From: Intestinibacter bartlettii
Lineage (GTDB): Bacteria; Bacillota; Clostridia; Peptostreptococcales; Peptostreptococcaceae
Direction: 5' to 3' (one strand)
DNA length: 64,000 nucleotides
Assembly (NCBI RefSeq): GCF_000154445.1
Contig: NZ_DS499562.1
The notes beneath the pieces were generated by a model. It made no database searches, had not been told where the DNA came from, and saw only the letters and a list, made by a program, of their open reading frames with translations. Made by a program: the position numbers and the translations under genes. Numbering within the stretch: position 1 is the first letter of the stretch; each line of letters begins with the position of its first letter. This document shows positions 17,848-27,234 of the stretch, one piece after another.

Positions 17848-18978
17848 ATGAGTAAATCAAAAGTATATTTTACAGATTTTCGTACAAAACTTGGCGAAGG
17901 TCTTCCAACAAAATTAAAAAGATTAATAAAAGATGCTGGTATTGCTGATATAGATATGGACAATAAATTTGTAGCGATAAAAATGCATTTCGGGGAGCTT
18001 GGTAACTTAGGATTCTTACGTCCAAATTATGCAAGAGCCGTTTCAGATGTTGTTAAAGAACTCGGCGGCCATCCATTTTTAACTGACTGTAATACTCTAT
18101 ATCCTGGAAAAAGAAAAAATGCATTAGAACATTTAGAATGTGCATGGGAAAATGGATTTACACCACTGACTGTAGGATGTCCAATTTTAATAGCTGATGG
18201 ATTAAAAGGAACAGATGATGTAGAAGTTCCAGTTGCTGGTGGGGAATACATAGAAAAGGCAAAAATCGGTCGTGCAATAATGGATGCCGATGTATTTATA
18301 AGTTTAACTCACTTCAAAGGTCATGAAACGACTGGCTTTGGTGGAGCTATAAAAAATATAGGTATGGGATGTGGTTCTCGTGCAGGTAAAAAAGAACAAC
18401 ACAATGATGGAACGCCAACTATATCAGAATCAAAATGTCGTGGATGTAAGAAATGTCAAAAAGAATGCGCTAATAATGGATTAGTTTTCAATAAAGAAAC
18501 TAAAAAAATGAGCATAAACCCAGATACTTGTGCAGGATGTGGTCGTTGTATCGGTGCATGTAACTTTGATGCAATCGCATTTGAAAATTACACAGCAGTT
18601 GAAAATCTAAACTGTCGTATGGCTGAATACACTAAAGCTGTAGTAGATGGACGTCCAACATTCCACATTTCTCTTGTTGTAGATGTTTCTCCAAACTGCG
18701 ACTGTCATGCTGAAAATGATGCGCCAATCTTACCTAATATAGGTATGTTCGCCTCTTATGATTTATTAGCTTTAGATCAAGCATGTGTTGATGCCTGTAT
18801 GGATGCTACACCAATAAGAAATAGTCAACTAGGCGACAATCTTGCAAAAAAAGATTTCCATGACCATCATGATCACTTCACAAATTCTACTCCAGAATCA
18901 GAATGGAAAACTTGCTTAAGTCATGCTGAAAAAATTGGACTTGGTTCTAGAGACTATGAACTAGTTGTTATAAAATAA
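17848..18978 (+). CDS. DUF362 iron-sulfur protein with two [4Fe-4S] motifs
   Basis: 376 residues. The N-terminal half is a DUF362 domain (VAIKMHFGELGN, SLTHFKGHETTGFGGAIKNIGMG); residues 195-255 hold two ferredoxin-type motifs, CRGCKKCQKEC and CAGCGRCIGAC. A His/Asp-rich stretch (HDHHDHF) lies near the C-terminus. It is probably a soluble electron-transfer or redox protein; the substrate is not known. The start is at 17848 because the GGGGGGAA site overlaps the earlier in-frame ATG. It is divergently placed from the aconitase-family gene and convergent with a LysR gene. Confidence 0.82.
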   Translation: MSKSKVYFTDFRTKLGEGLPTKLKRLIKDAGIADIDMDNKFVAIKMHFGELGNLGFLRPNYARAVSDVVKELGGHPFLTDCNTLYPGKRKNALEHLECAWENGFTPLTVGCPILIADGLKGTDDVEVPVAGGEYIEKAKIGRAIMDADVFISLTHFKGHETTGFGGAIKNIGMGCGSRAGKKEQHNDGTPTISESKCRGCKKCQKECANNGLVFNKETKKMSINPDTCAGCGRCIGACNFDAIAFENYTAVENLNCRMAEYTKAVVDGRPTFHISLVVDVSPNCDCHAENDAPILPNIGMFASYDLLALDQACVDACMDATPIRNSQLGDNLAKKDFHDHHDHFTNSTPESEWKTCLSHAEKIGLGSRDYELVVIK

Positions 18979-19049
18979 AAATTTAAAACTAAAATATCAC
19001 TTTTAATATAATATATTTTTAAATAGGTCAGTAAAATTGTGAATTTCTA

Positions 19050-19112
19050 ATATAGAACAAATGAAATAAGGGAGTATATCAATATGATTACTCCCTTATT
19101 TCTATATTATCT
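19050..19112. terminator. Bidirectional terminator overlapping the LysR 3' end
   Basis: Stem AAATAAGGGAGTA / TACTCCCTTATTT with an outer AATATAG/CTATATT extension. The right arm includes the last codons of the LysR gene. Confidence 0.75.
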
Positions 19113-19960
19113 TTAATAAATTTTATAAAATTATTTACAACACTGCTCATCTGTTTTCCCTTTGGATATACTAGCCAGGTGTTTCTTATTATACTATTAC
19201 CATCATCGTCTAATATCGGTGTTAAACAAAGGTTATATACTTTCTCAAAACCTTCAGGCAGAAAACAACATGCATATCCAAGCCCCTTATCTACTAACTG
19301 CCACGCAAATTCTACATATCCAGCAAACATTCCTACTGGCGGATTATTCCCATATGTATTTTTCCACCATTCATCCAAAATTTCTTTACTCTTATCATTA
19401 GTTTTATAATCAATGCGCTGCATTTGTGGCAACTTCATTAAATCAATTGGATCTTTTGATACTATGTAAGCTTTATTTTGTTTAACCAAAATCTTATCTA
19501 CATCACCTTCAAAGTCACCACATACAAATCCCAACTCTATGTGGTTTTCTAATATCATCCTAAATAAATTATTGCTCTGGTCATTTATAATTTCAAACTT
19601 TATATTTTTATGTTCTTGTGAATATCTATATAACACATCTGTTAATTCAAATTTGCTATATGTGTAAGGTGAACCTATTTTAATTGTTCCTTCTAATTCA
19701 GTTTTATAAGTATATAGTCCATGTTTTACGTCTTTTATAAATTCCATGTACTCCTTAGCTCGCTTCGCTAGATATTCTCCCTCTGGAGTAAATTTCACCC
19801 CTTTCGAAGTACGATTTATTATTTTAACTCCAAAATCTTTTTCCATACTTTTAACCCTTTTTGTAAGAGATGGCTGACTTATATACAACATATCTGCTAC
19901 TTTTGTCATATTTGGTGTTTCGTACAATCTATATAATATCTCCCAATCTGTATCTTTCAT
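19088..19960 (-). CDS. LysR-family transcriptional regulator
   Basis: 290 residues. The helix-turn-helix is in the first 60 (LYETPNMTKVADMLYISQPSLTKRVKSME) and is followed by a LysR effector domain. The ATG at 19960 is preferred to a TTG seven codons upstream, since AAAAGGGGAG falls between them. It converges on the DUF362 gene. Its target is unknown; nearby candidates are the DUF362, hydratase and aspartoacylase genes. Confidence 0.82.
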   Translation of the reverse strand: MKDTDWEILYRLYETPNMTKVADMLYISQPSLTKRVKSMEKDFGVKIINRTSKGVKFTPEGEYLAKRAKEYMEFIKDVKHGLYTYKTELEGTIKIGSPYTYSKFELTDVLYRYSQEHKNIKFEIINDQSNNLFRMILENHIELGFVCGDFEGDVDKILVKQNKAYIVSKDPIDLMKLPQMQRIDYKTNDKSKEILDEWWKNTYGNNPPVGMFAGYVEFAWQLVDKGLGYACCFLPEGFEKVYNLCLTPILDDDGNSIIRNTWLVYPKGKQMSSVVNNFIKFIKDNIEIRE

Positions 19961-20078
19961 TATTTGCTCCCCTTTTTGCAATAATTTATACTACATTTTT
20001 ATTTTATCAAAGTAAATTAACACATACAATATAATTAAAAAGGTAAACTCACTTAATAATTCACATCACTTTAATTAT

Positions 20079-20477
20079 TTATCTTCTAAGCCCTATGTTA
20101 TATTTTGTTCCTATATTTACTCCAAAATTGAATACAATTATAGTCGATATAACAAAAAGCATAAAGATACCATACCCAAATAAAACTCCTGTAATAAATC
20201 TTTTTATATTATTACTTTCATAAGAAGTTAATGCTTGTGTAAATCCATCTATGATTAATGGAATCATAATAATAAATGATGCTTTAGCAGTTAATCTAAA
20301 AAAGAAACAACAAATCAAGGCAAAACATATACCTACAAATTCGCCTGTACATCTTGCACATATCGGAAATTTTTGCCCTTTATAATAAAATGATCTATCA
20401 TCTCTGCAATGGCATCCAAAAATAATTGGAAACCACTTATAAATCCATTTTTTTGAATTAGAAAGAAGTAAGTCCAC
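20079..20477 (-). CDS. DUF2085 small membrane protein
   Basis: 132 residues with an N-terminal Cys-rich segment (FGCHCRDDRSFYYKGQKFPICARCTGE), the DUF2085 hallmark, followed by three hydrophobic helices. The paired cysteines probably bind metal. It starts with GTG eight bases after GGAG and only 11 bases after the zinc-ribbon gene, so the two form an operon. The biological role of DUF2085 is not established. Confidence 0.78.
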   Translation of the reverse strand: MDLLLSNSKKWIYKWFPIIFGCHCRDDRSFYYKGQKFPICARCTGEFVGICFALICCFFFRLTAKASFIIMIPLIIDGFTQALTSYESNNIKRFITGVLFGYGIFMLFVISTIIVFNFGVNIGTKYNIGLRR

Positions 20478-20488
20478 GTCTTACACTC

Positions 20489-20788
20489 CTAATAAAAAAG
20501 GGAAGCACCTAATATAAGTACTATAAGATAGTACACCGCTGCTATTCCCACTGCTACTAAAGCACCTATCCCTGCTGCTTTAGCTGTTTTAGGTTTAGTA
20601 TCTTTCCAAACTAAGAACAAAACAAGTCCAACGATAGGAACACAACAACCTAAAAGTCCCCATAAAAATCCACCATTATCAACAACTTCTGGTGTTGTTG
20701 GTGCTATTTCTTGCTGTTGTACACCACAAGATGGACATATAACTGCCTTGTCATCTATTTCTTTCCCACAATTTTTACAAAAAGCCAT
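20489..20788 (-). CDS. Zinc-ribbon membrane protein
   Basis: 99 residues: an N-terminal zinc ribbon CKNCGKEID...CPSCG, then two membrane helices around GLLGCCVPIVGLVLFLVW and AVGIAAVYYLIVLILG. This zinc_ribbon_2-plus-TM layout is common in Firmicutes, with no assigned function. It is first gene of a pair with the DUF2085 gene and has a good GGGGGAAAG site. Confidence 0.75.
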   Translation of the reverse strand: MAFCKNCGKEIDDKAVICPSCGVQQQEIAPTTPEVVDNGGFLWGLLGCCVPIVGLVLFLVWKDTKPKTAKAAGIGALVAVGIAAVYYLIVLILGASLFY

Positions 20789-20935
20789 TTTCTTTCCCCC
20801 TCAAAAATAAATACTATGATTTCTCTCTAGTAATAAAAATATCCATTTTGCTATCATATTAATACATTTATATTCCAAGACGTAATTAAATATTCTCATT
20901 CATAATTTTAAAAGAAATGAAATTTTGTATATATA

Positions 20936-20974
20936 AAAAAAGGTATAGATTCATCAAGAATCTATACCTTTTAC
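20936..20974. terminator. Bidirectional terminator
   Basis: Stem AAAAGGTATAGATTC / GAATCTATACCTTTT with an ATCAA loop, directly after the DUF5684 stop codon. Confidence 0.85.
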
Positions 20975-20981
20975 TATCACT

Positions 20982-21326
20982 TTACGCAACGTATACTCTA
21001 TTTCCATTTGGTCCTATATACTCATCATCGCTAAAAGCTAATATTATGTAGAATACTGGTCTTAGGAAGAATAATCCTAAACAAAATCCTAAACCTTTAT
21101 CAAATGATTTTGCTAATTTATACATACACATAAAATCAACTATTACGCCTACTAACGGAATAATCGTAGCTAAAAATACCCATCCATTCCCCCAGGCAAT
21201 TTTGAAAAGGCAATAAGAATTATATATTGGTATAATACTTTTCCATCCAGCTATCCCTGCTTTTTGGAAAACTACCCATTGTGCAGCAACTGTAAGTATA
21301 TAAAATAATATTGCTATTAATCCCAT
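20982..21326 (-). CDS. DUF5684-type small membrane protein
   Basis: 114 residues with three or four hydrophobic helices. The characteristic motif FQKAGIAGWKSIIPIYN is followed by the SFDKGLGFCLGLFFLRPVFY segment, as in DUF5684 proteins that are often signal-peptidase neighbours. No catalytic residues are seen. It has its own AGGGAGG site and terminator and is monocistronic. Confidence 0.75.
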   Translation of the reverse strand: MGLIAILFYILTVAAQWVVFQKAGIAGWKSIIPIYNSYCLFKIAWGNGWVFLATIIPLVGVIVDFMCMYKLAKSFDKGLGFCLGLFFLRPVFYIILAFSDDEYIGPNGNRVYVA

Positions 21327-21443
21327 TCTATTTTCCTCCCTTTGTTTTTTATTGATTTTATTATATTATAATTCCTTATAAAGGGTCAATATTCCCTAAA
21401 AATATACATATATAGATATATTTATCATAAAATATTCATAAAA

Positions 21444-21481
21444 AAATACTAACTGTTCTAAAACGTCAGTTAGTATTTTTC
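21444..21481. terminator. Terminator of the nrdD-nrdG operon
   Basis: Stem AATACTAACTG / CAGTTAGTATT followed by Ts on the minus strand, about 15 bases beyond nrdG. Confidence 0.85.
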
Positions 21482-21495
21482 ATTTTATTTTTATA

Positions 21496-21996
21496 TTAAG
21501 CTTCTACCAAAACTATCTTTTCCTCAGCTAAACTCTTTTTCACGTCTATAACCCTTTGGTTAGAAGAGCCTCTCATTGTAAGAGATAGGTTTCTATTTTC
21601 CTGTTGAAATGGTCCATCAACTAAAACATCTAAATATTTCAGAACTTCCTTTTGTCTTTCTGTAAAATCATCTACAGTATAACCCGTCCACATGTAGATT
21701 TTTTTGTTTGGAAATTCTTCTTTAAATCTTTTGCATACTTCTATTACTCCATCTACATTTTCTGGACATAATGGCTCGCCCCCCAGAATCGATAGATCTC
21801 GTTGTACACTATTTTTGTTGATATTTTCAAGGATATAATCTAAATTTTCTTTTTTGAACTCTTTGCCGCTATTAAAGTCCCACGTTTCTCCGTTAAAACA
21901 GCCCTTACAGTGATGTGGACAACCTTGAGTCCAAAGCGACATAGTTATACCTATCCCATTTGCTATATCATTATCTTTTATTTTTGAAAACTTCAT
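21496..21996 (-). CDS. nrdG: Anaerobic ribonucleotide reductase activating enzyme
   Basis: 166-residue radical SAM enzyme with Cys26-x3-Cys30-x2-Cys33 (GCPHHCKGC) and GGEPL, the SAM-binding motif. It makes the glycyl radical on NrdD. The ATG at 21996 fits GGAGTGG six bases upstream better than the GTG at 22005. It lies 15 bases after nrdD in the same operon. Confidence 0.93.
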   Translation of the reverse strand: MKFSKIKDNDIANGIGITMSLWTQGCPHHCKGCFNGETWDFNSGKEFKKENLDYILENINKNSVQRDLSILGGEPLCPENVDGVIEVCKRFKEEFPNKKIYMWTGYTVDDFTERQKEVLKYLDVLVDGPFQQENRNLSLTMRGSSNQRVIDVKKSLAEEKIVLVEA

Positions 21997-22011
21997 TAAA
22001 ACCACTCCATT

Positions 22012-24141
22012 TTATAAATGTAAAACTCTTTGGCTTATTTCTTGTGTACGTCCTTTACCCCACATATTAGAACCGATATAACCACAAGTTCTTCTCATAA
22101 CTTGCATTTCATCTTTATCTTTGTTTCCACAGTTTGGACAGTACCATTGCATATCATCATCTAATTTTATTTCTCCAGTGTATCCACATTTGAAACAAAC
22201 ATCTGGTTTTGTATTTATTTCAGCATATTGGATATTGTGGTAGATGTAGTTTATTATTTGTTCAACAGCAGGTAAGTTTTTACTCATATCTGGAACTTCT
22301 ACATAACTTATGCATCCACCTAAACTTATATCATGGAATTGACTTTCAAATTTTAATTTTTCAAATGCATCTATTTCCTCTGTAACATGAACATGGTAAG
22401 AGTTAGTGTAGTACATTCTATCAGTTACATTTTCTATTTCACCGAATTTTTGTTTGTCTATTCTACAGAATCTTGAAGTTAAACTTTCTCCTGGAGTTCC
22501 ATATAATCCAAATCCAAGACCTGTTTCTTTCTTCCATGAATCACAAGCGTCTTTTAAGTGGTTCATAACTTTAAGTGCAAACTCTTCACCTTCTTTAGTA
22601 GTATGAGAAACACCAAGCATTGCTTGAGTCATTTCGTATATCCCAACATATCCTAAAGATAAAGTTGAATATCCATCTTTTAATAAAGAATCTATTTTTT
22701 CACCTTTTTCAAGTCTAGCTATTCCACCATGTTGCCAGTGAATTGGTGATATGTCAGAAGAAGTTCCTAATAATAAATTATGTCTAACCATTAAAGCTTC
22801 TCTACATAGAGATAATCTTTCGTCTAACACTTCCCAGAATTTATCCATATCTTTATTTGCAGTTAATGCAACTTGTACTAAGTTAAGACTTACAACACCT
22901 TGATTGAATCTTCCGTACCATTTATAGTTTCCATTTTCATCTTTCCAGTTACTTAAGTGAGATCTACATCCCATTGGAGGGAAAGTTTCACCATCATAAT
23001 TTTTTCTCATTATTTTAGCACTTTGATAATCTGGAACTAATCTTTTTGTATTACATTTAGCTGCTAATTTTGTTATATAATCGTATTTTCCACCTTCTAA
23101 ACAGTTGTGTTCATCTAGTAAATAAACTAATTTAGGGAATTCTTCACCTATTTCTTGACCTTTATAGTTTTTCATTCCTTCTAGTCTTTGTACTATCATT
23201 TCTTCACATATTAAGGCTTCTTCTCTTTCAAATTCTCCGCCTTCTTCTATTTCAAGGTAGATTGTAGAGAAAGGAGATTGTCCATTACTTGTGTGTAAAG
23301 TAGATAATTGATATCTTATTGTTTGTATACCTGATTTTAACTCTTCTAACATTCTGTCTTCAGCTAGTTCATGAGCCATCTCTAAGCTGTATTTTTCTTT
23401 GTATTTATCAAAATACTTGTTGTATGAAACTCTTAAAAATGGAGCTATATGTTTTATAGTTATTGAGTTACCACCATATTGTCCACTTGCTATTTGAGCT
23501 ATTATTTGTGTTGTAACAGTACAAGCTGTAGAGAATGATTTTGGAGATTCAACTAATTTATTGTTTATAACTGTTCCATTATTCAACATATCCTCTAAGT
23601 TAATTAACATACAGTTGTGTATTGGTTGTATCGCGTAGTCCATATCATGATAATGTAGCACTCCTTCATCATGAGCCTGAACAATATGTGCAGGTATTAA
23701 TTTTCTTCTAGCTATATCTTTTGAAACTTCCCCTGCCATTAAATCCCTTTGTGTTGATGCTAACTGACCATTTTTGTTAGAGTTTTCATTTAAAACATCT
23801 TCGTTACTTTTGTCTAGTAACCCTAAGATACTATCATCTGTAGTATTTACTTCCCTTTTGAAAGATTGTACTGCTCTATATCCTTCATAAGCTTTTGCCG
23901 TTAATTCTTGTTTATGATCAATTAATTCTTTATATACTAATTCTTCTACTTTAGAAACAGTTGGAGAAGGTGAACCTTGTAAATATATCTTTTCTATTTC
24001 ATCTGCTATGTTTTTTGCTATATCCTCTTCTAAAACACCACTACCATATTTCATAGCTTTTAATATAGCATTTTCTATCTTTAATTTATCGAATTCTGCT
24101 TTGCTTCCGTCTCTTTTAATTATATTTAAGTTAGCTGACAT
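22012..24141 (-). CDS. nrdD: Anaerobic ribonucleoside-triphosphate reductase (class III)
   Basis: About 709 residues: an N-terminal ATP-cone (about 1-95) for allosteric control, the glycyl-radical barrel, a C-terminal zinc site (CFKCGYTG...CPNCG) and the radical loop RRTCGYIGSNMWG. It reduces NTPs to dNTPs without oxygen. Two ATGs in tandem follow AAGGAG; the second (24141) has the better spacing. The promoter carries two NrdR boxes, so the operon is expected to be repressed by NrdR when dATP is ample. Confidence 0.95.
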   Translation of the reverse strand: MSANLNIIKRDGSKAEFDKLKIENAILKAMKYGSGVLEEDIAKNIADEIEKIYLQGSPSPTVSKVEELVYKELIDHKQELTAKAYEGYRAVQSFKREVNTTDDSILGLLDKSNEDVLNENSNKNGQLASTQRDLMAGEVSKDIARRKLIPAHIVQAHDEGVLHYHDMDYAIQPIHNCMLINLEDMLNNGTVINNKLVESPKSFSTACTVTTQIIAQIASGQYGGNSITIKHIAPFLRVSYNKYFDKYKEKYSLEMAHELAEDRMLEELKSGIQTIRYQLSTLHTSNGQSPFSTIYLEIEEGGEFEREEALICEEMIVQRLEGMKNYKGQEIGEEFPKLVYLLDEHNCLEGGKYDYITKLAAKCNTKRLVPDYQSAKIMRKNYDGETFPPMGCRSHLSNWKDENGNYKWYGRFNQGVVSLNLVQVALTANKDMDKFWEVLDERLSLCREALMVRHNLLLGTSSDISPIHWQHGGIARLEKGEKIDSLLKDGYSTLSLGYVGIYEMTQAMLGVSHTTKEGEEFALKVMNHLKDACDSWKKETGLGFGLYGTPGESLTSRFCRIDKQKFGEIENVTDRMYYTNSYHVHVTEEIDAFEKLKFESQFHDISLGGCISYVEVPDMSKNLPAVEQIINYIYHNIQYAEINTKPDVCFKCGYTGEIKLDDDMQWYCPNCGNKDKDEMQVMRRTCGYIGSNMWGKGRTQEISQRVLHL

Positions 24142-24313
24142 CATTATCTCCTTTTTATCTATAATTTTATTCTTTTAACTGAAATCTTCTTTACTCTTTC
24201 TTAAGTTATTTTATATTTTATTCGTACTGATAATTTATTTATAAAATCAATATAATTGCTTTATTTCTTTAAGTGATAAATGTTTAATATTTATGTATAA
24301 ATCAGTTTTCTTA

Positions 24314-24368
24314 GCACTATATATAGTGCCGACTGATTTATTTTACACCATATATTGTGGGCAATCAA
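24314..24368 (-). promoter_or_regulatory. nrdDG promoter with two NrdR boxes
   Basis: Two near-palindromic 16-mers, GCACTATATATAGTGC (24314-24329) and ACACCATATATTGTGG (24345-24360), lie 31 bases apart, three helical turns, as in known NrdR operators. The minus-strand promoter TTGATT (24363-24368)-N17-TAAAAT (24340-24345) encloses the second box in its spacer. The rest of the 24145-24519 gap is AT-rich and I see nothing else in it. Confidence 0.9.
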
Positions 24369-24519
24369 GTTAGTTTAATCAAAAATGAATAGATATAATT
24401 TTCCAATAATGATATACTTCTCGCCGATGCTTTGCCCCTACTTATGTGTAGATATTTTTCAGAATTTTTAGTGCCTCAAAAATTTTTTTCTATTTTTTTA
24501 AGTGGCATATTATGATTTT

Positions 24520-24849
24520 TTATCTTACAAATTTATCAATCGCATCATTTAAATCTTCTAATAATTTTTGTTTTTCTTCTAATTGTTCTTCCCCAACTAC
24601 ATCTACAATACATTTGTTTATATGGTCTTCCAATATTTTTTTGCCTAAGTTATTTAATGCAGATTTTACCGCCGATATCTGTATTAAAATTTCTGTACAG
24701 TCTCTATGCTCCTCTATCATAGTTTTTACAGAATTAGCATGTCCGATTATTCTAGACATCCTATTTATCAATTTTTTATAATCCTCATCCGAATGTTTAT
24801 GATTTGAATGAGAATGTTCATGTTTATATTCTTCTTTATTTGTACCCAT
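24520..24849 (-). CDS. csoR: CsoR-family metal-sensing repressor
   Basis: 109 residues, all-helical CsoR/RcnR family. Cys51, His76 and Cys80 have the exact Cys-x24-His-x3-Cys spacing of copper-sensing CsoR. A His-rich N-terminal tail (HEHSHSNHKH) is an extra and may add metal affinity. The ATG at 24849 follows GGAGGGG. It is divergent from a His-rich mini-protein and P-type ATPase, with a CsoR-like GC-rich operator between. Copper is the best guess for the metal. Confidence 0.85.
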   Translation of the reverse strand: MGTNKEEYKHEHSHSNHKHSDEDYKKLINRMSRIIGHANSVKTMIEEHRDCTEILIQISAVKSALNNLGKKILEDHINKCIVDVVGEEQLEEKQKLLEDLNDAIDKFVR

Positions 24850-24927
24850 CAAAACCCCTCCTAATCTTAATCATCATGTATAAATTATAACTTATATATT
24901 ATTTTTTAACCAAATTTATATAATTAA

Positions 24928-24984
24928 TTGACATATATTTCCAGCAATCCTATAATATAATTAATAACCCCCCATAGGGGATAT
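24928..24984 (+). promoter_or_regulatory. Consensus promoter and CsoR operator
   Basis: TTGACA (24928-24933), 17 bases, TATAAT (24951-24956): a perfect sigma-A promoter. About 12 bases downstream is a CCCCCC-AT-AGGGG dyad (24968-24980), similar to CsoR operators with a C-run facing a G-run, covering the transcription start. A consensus promoter blocked by a repressor at +1 gives tight off and strong on states. Confidence 0.85.
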
Positions 24985-25000
24985 AAAGGAGGTAATAAAA

Positions 25001-25210
25001 ATGCATGAAGGTCACCATGGAATATTTGATGATATAGAAGATATGGACGATTTATTTGGAATAAGTGAAGACCATAATCATGGACATAATCACAACCACG
25101 AGCACAATCATAATCACGAACACCATGACCACGAAGATAAACATGACAACTCCGAACATCACCACAAGAAAAAATTTAGTTTATTTAATAAGAAAAAATC
25201 TGATAAATAA
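25001..25210 (+). CDS. His-rich mini-protein, probable metal-binding
   Basis: 69 residues, about 19 of them His. The middle (24-55) is an HNHGHNHNHEHNHNHEHH-type track followed by acidic and basic segments, with a Lys-rich C-terminus (KKKFSLFNKKKS). It has no signal peptide. AAAGGAGG precedes the ATG. As first gene under the CsoR operator and just upstream of an ATPase lacking its own metal-binding domain, it is plausibly a cytosolic metal buffer or delivery protein; that is inference. Confidence 0.8.
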   Translation: MHEGHHGIFDDIEDMDDLFGISEDHNHGHNHNHEHNHNHEHHDHEDKHDNSEHHHKKKFSLFNKKKSDK

Positions 25211-25224
25211 CATCACGATATCTG

Positions 25225-25253
25225 CCTGAGAGAATTTTTCTCTCAGGTTTTAA
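25225..25253 (+). terminator. Intrinsic terminator between mini-protein and ATPase genes
   Basis: CCTGAGAGAA / TTCTCTCAGG with a TTT loop and a short T-run (TTTT). Because no new promoter is evident before the ATPase gene, it may act as a partial terminator giving more mini-protein than pump. Confidence 0.65.
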
Positions 25254-25290
25254 ATTAGTATTTTAAATTTTAGAAAATGAGGTGCAAAAT

Positions 25291-27234
25291 ATGAATGATT
25301 TTATAAATAAAAATAAGATATATATCCTTCCTTCTATTTTATTAGTATTAAATATACTAGCGATTATTTTTCACTTTTTTATAAAAATACCATTTAAGTT
25401 TGAACTTATCCCACTTACAATTGGTGGATTTATAGTAATTAAATCTACAGTTTTGGCAACTATCAAAAAAAGAAAAATCACTGCTGGTATGTTAGTTGTA
25501 TTAGCACTTATAGGCACTACTTATGTTGGCGAATATCTATCTGGTTCTATTGTTTCATTTATGATGATTTTTGGCGAATTCTTAGAAAATTTAACTATGA
25601 AAAAAACACAAAATGCAGTCCGCTCTCTAATTCAATTAGTCCCACATAAATGCAGAAAGAAAATTGGAAATAAATTTGAACAAGTTTCAATCCGCGAAGT
25701 CAGACCTGGAGATATAATCCAAGTTATAGCTGGTGAAAAAATACCTGTTGATGGAATTATTCAAAATGGTCAATCAACAATAAATGAAGCTGCTATAACT
25801 GGTGAATCCATGCCAGTTGATAAAACTAAAAATGATAAAGTATTTGTAGGAACTTTAAATGAAAATGGTGTAATCGAAATTCTTACAGAGAAAATAGGAA
25901 ACGAAACTATACTTGGTCAAATTATAAAAACCGTAAAAAATGCTCAAGAAAACAAAGGAAACGTTCAAAAAACTGCTGATAAATTTGCAGAATTTTTTCT
26001 TCCAACTATACTTTTAGTATGTGTAATAACTGCTCTGCTTACTAAAGATATTATGCGTGTAATGTCAATCTTGGTAATAGCTTGCCCTTGTGCATTAGTT
26101 TTGGCAACCCCAACAGCCGTAGTCGCTAGTGTCGGAAATGCTGCAAAAAAAGGCGTATTGATAAAAGGTGGCGTAGTTATCGAGGAATTAGCAAAAGTCA
26201 CAACTATTTGCTTTGATAAAACAGGAACCATAACTAAAGGAACTCCTGAAGTTATCGATGTTTTAATATGTGATGAATCAAAAAGAAATGAATTTTTTAA
26301 TACATTGGCAATTGTAGAAAAAAACTCTGGCCACCCTATTGGAAAATCAATTATAAAATATTTAGTTGAAAAACAAAAAATAGATTTAGACAAAATTCCA
26401 AATGGCGAATTTAATATGTTATTTGGGCGTGGTGTCAATGTAAAAATAAATGATAATTCATATGAAGTTTCAAATAGAAAAGTTTTAGATGATTTAAATT
26501 TTGATATTTTTGACTCTAAAAATAATAATATAAAATCTCTTTCTAAAAAACAAATTTATAATTTTTTAGATCATGAAGAAAAGCTAGGTCGAACTGCTTT
26601 ATTAGTCGTTTCAAATGGTAATATACTAGGTTGTATATCTGTTGCTGATACTGTAAGGCCATATATTAAAGATACTTTAGATGAATTAAAAACACTTGGC
26701 ATAGAAGATTTTGTAATGCTTACTGGTGATAATAAATACACTGCCCAAGCCATTTGTGATGAAGTTGGAATAAAACATTTTAAATCTAATTTACTTCCAC
26801 AAGAAAAATTGGACTATATCAAAGAACTTCAATCAGAAGGAAAAGTTGTCGCAATGATTGGTGACGGAATTAATGATGCCCCTGCCCTTACATTAGCCAA
26901 TGTCGGAATTGCGATGGGTATGGCGGGAACAGATATAGCATCAGATGCATCAGATATCACACTTATGTCTGATAGAATTGACTTCTTATGTGAAACAATT
27001 GCTCTAAGCAAAAAAACTTACTCTATTATAAAACAAAATATTTGGATATTTGCAGTTTGTGTAAATATAATTGGAATACTTCTATCTGGATTAGGATTTT
27101 TAAATCCTATCGCTGCTGCAATTATACACAATGCCTCTTCAATTTTTGTAGTATTAAATTCTTCTAGAATGTTAGGCTATAAATATAAAAATGATACACC
27201 AAACCACAGTAGATTATCTATGCAATCTAATTAA
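25291..27234 (+). CDS. Heavy-metal P1B-type ATPase without HMA domain
   Basis: 647 residues. It starts directly with membrane helices, no CxxC domain. Motifs: TGESMP (actuator), CPC in IACPCALVLATP, DKTGTIT phosphorylation site, SGHPIGKS (HP) and GDGINDAP. The last helix reads IHNASSIFVVLNSSRM and the preceding one lacks the Tyr-Asn of classical CopA, so the metal is uncertain even though the CsoR context favours copper. The ATG at 25291 follows GAGGTG by 6 bases; a GTG inside that site is rejected. The last 44 bases overlap the next gene. Confidence 0.85.
   Translation: MNDFINKNKIYILPSILLVLNILAIIFHFFIKIPFKFELIPLTIGGFIVIKSTVLATIKKRKITAGMLVVLALIGTTYVGEYLSGSIVSFMMIFGEFLENLTMKKTQNAVRSLIQLVPHKCRKKIGNKFEQVSIREVRPGDIIQVIAGEKIPVDGIIQNGQSTINEAAITGESMPVDKTKNDKVFVGTLNENGVIEILTEKIGNETILGQIIKTVKNAQENKGNVQKTADKFAEFFLPTILLVCVITALLTKDIMRVMSILVIACPCALVLATPTAVVASVGNAAKKGVLIKGGVVIEELAKVTTICFDKTGTITKGTPEVIDVLICDESKRNEFFNTLAIVEKNSGHPIGKSIIKYLVEKQKIDLDKIPNGEFNMLFGRGVNVKINDNSYEVSNRKVLDDLNFDIFDSKNNNIKSLSKKQIYNFLDHEEKLGRTALLVVSNGNILGCISVADTVRPYIKDTLDELKTLGIEDFVMLTGDNKYTAQAICDEVGIKHFKSNLLPQEKLDYIKELQSEGKVVAMIGDGINDAPALTLANVGIAMGMAGTDIASDASDITLMSDRIDFLCETIALSKKTYSIIKQNIWIFAVCVNIIGILLSGLGFLNPIAAAIIHNASSIFVVLNSSRMLGYKYKNDTPNHSRLSMQSN

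Noticed and set aside
24415..24455. Minus-strand GGGGCAAAGCATCGGCG, slightly like a c-di-GMP riboswitch
   Set aside because: Only GCAAAGC matches. The paired stems and the second conserved block are absent, and its position past the csoR stop gives no sensible target.
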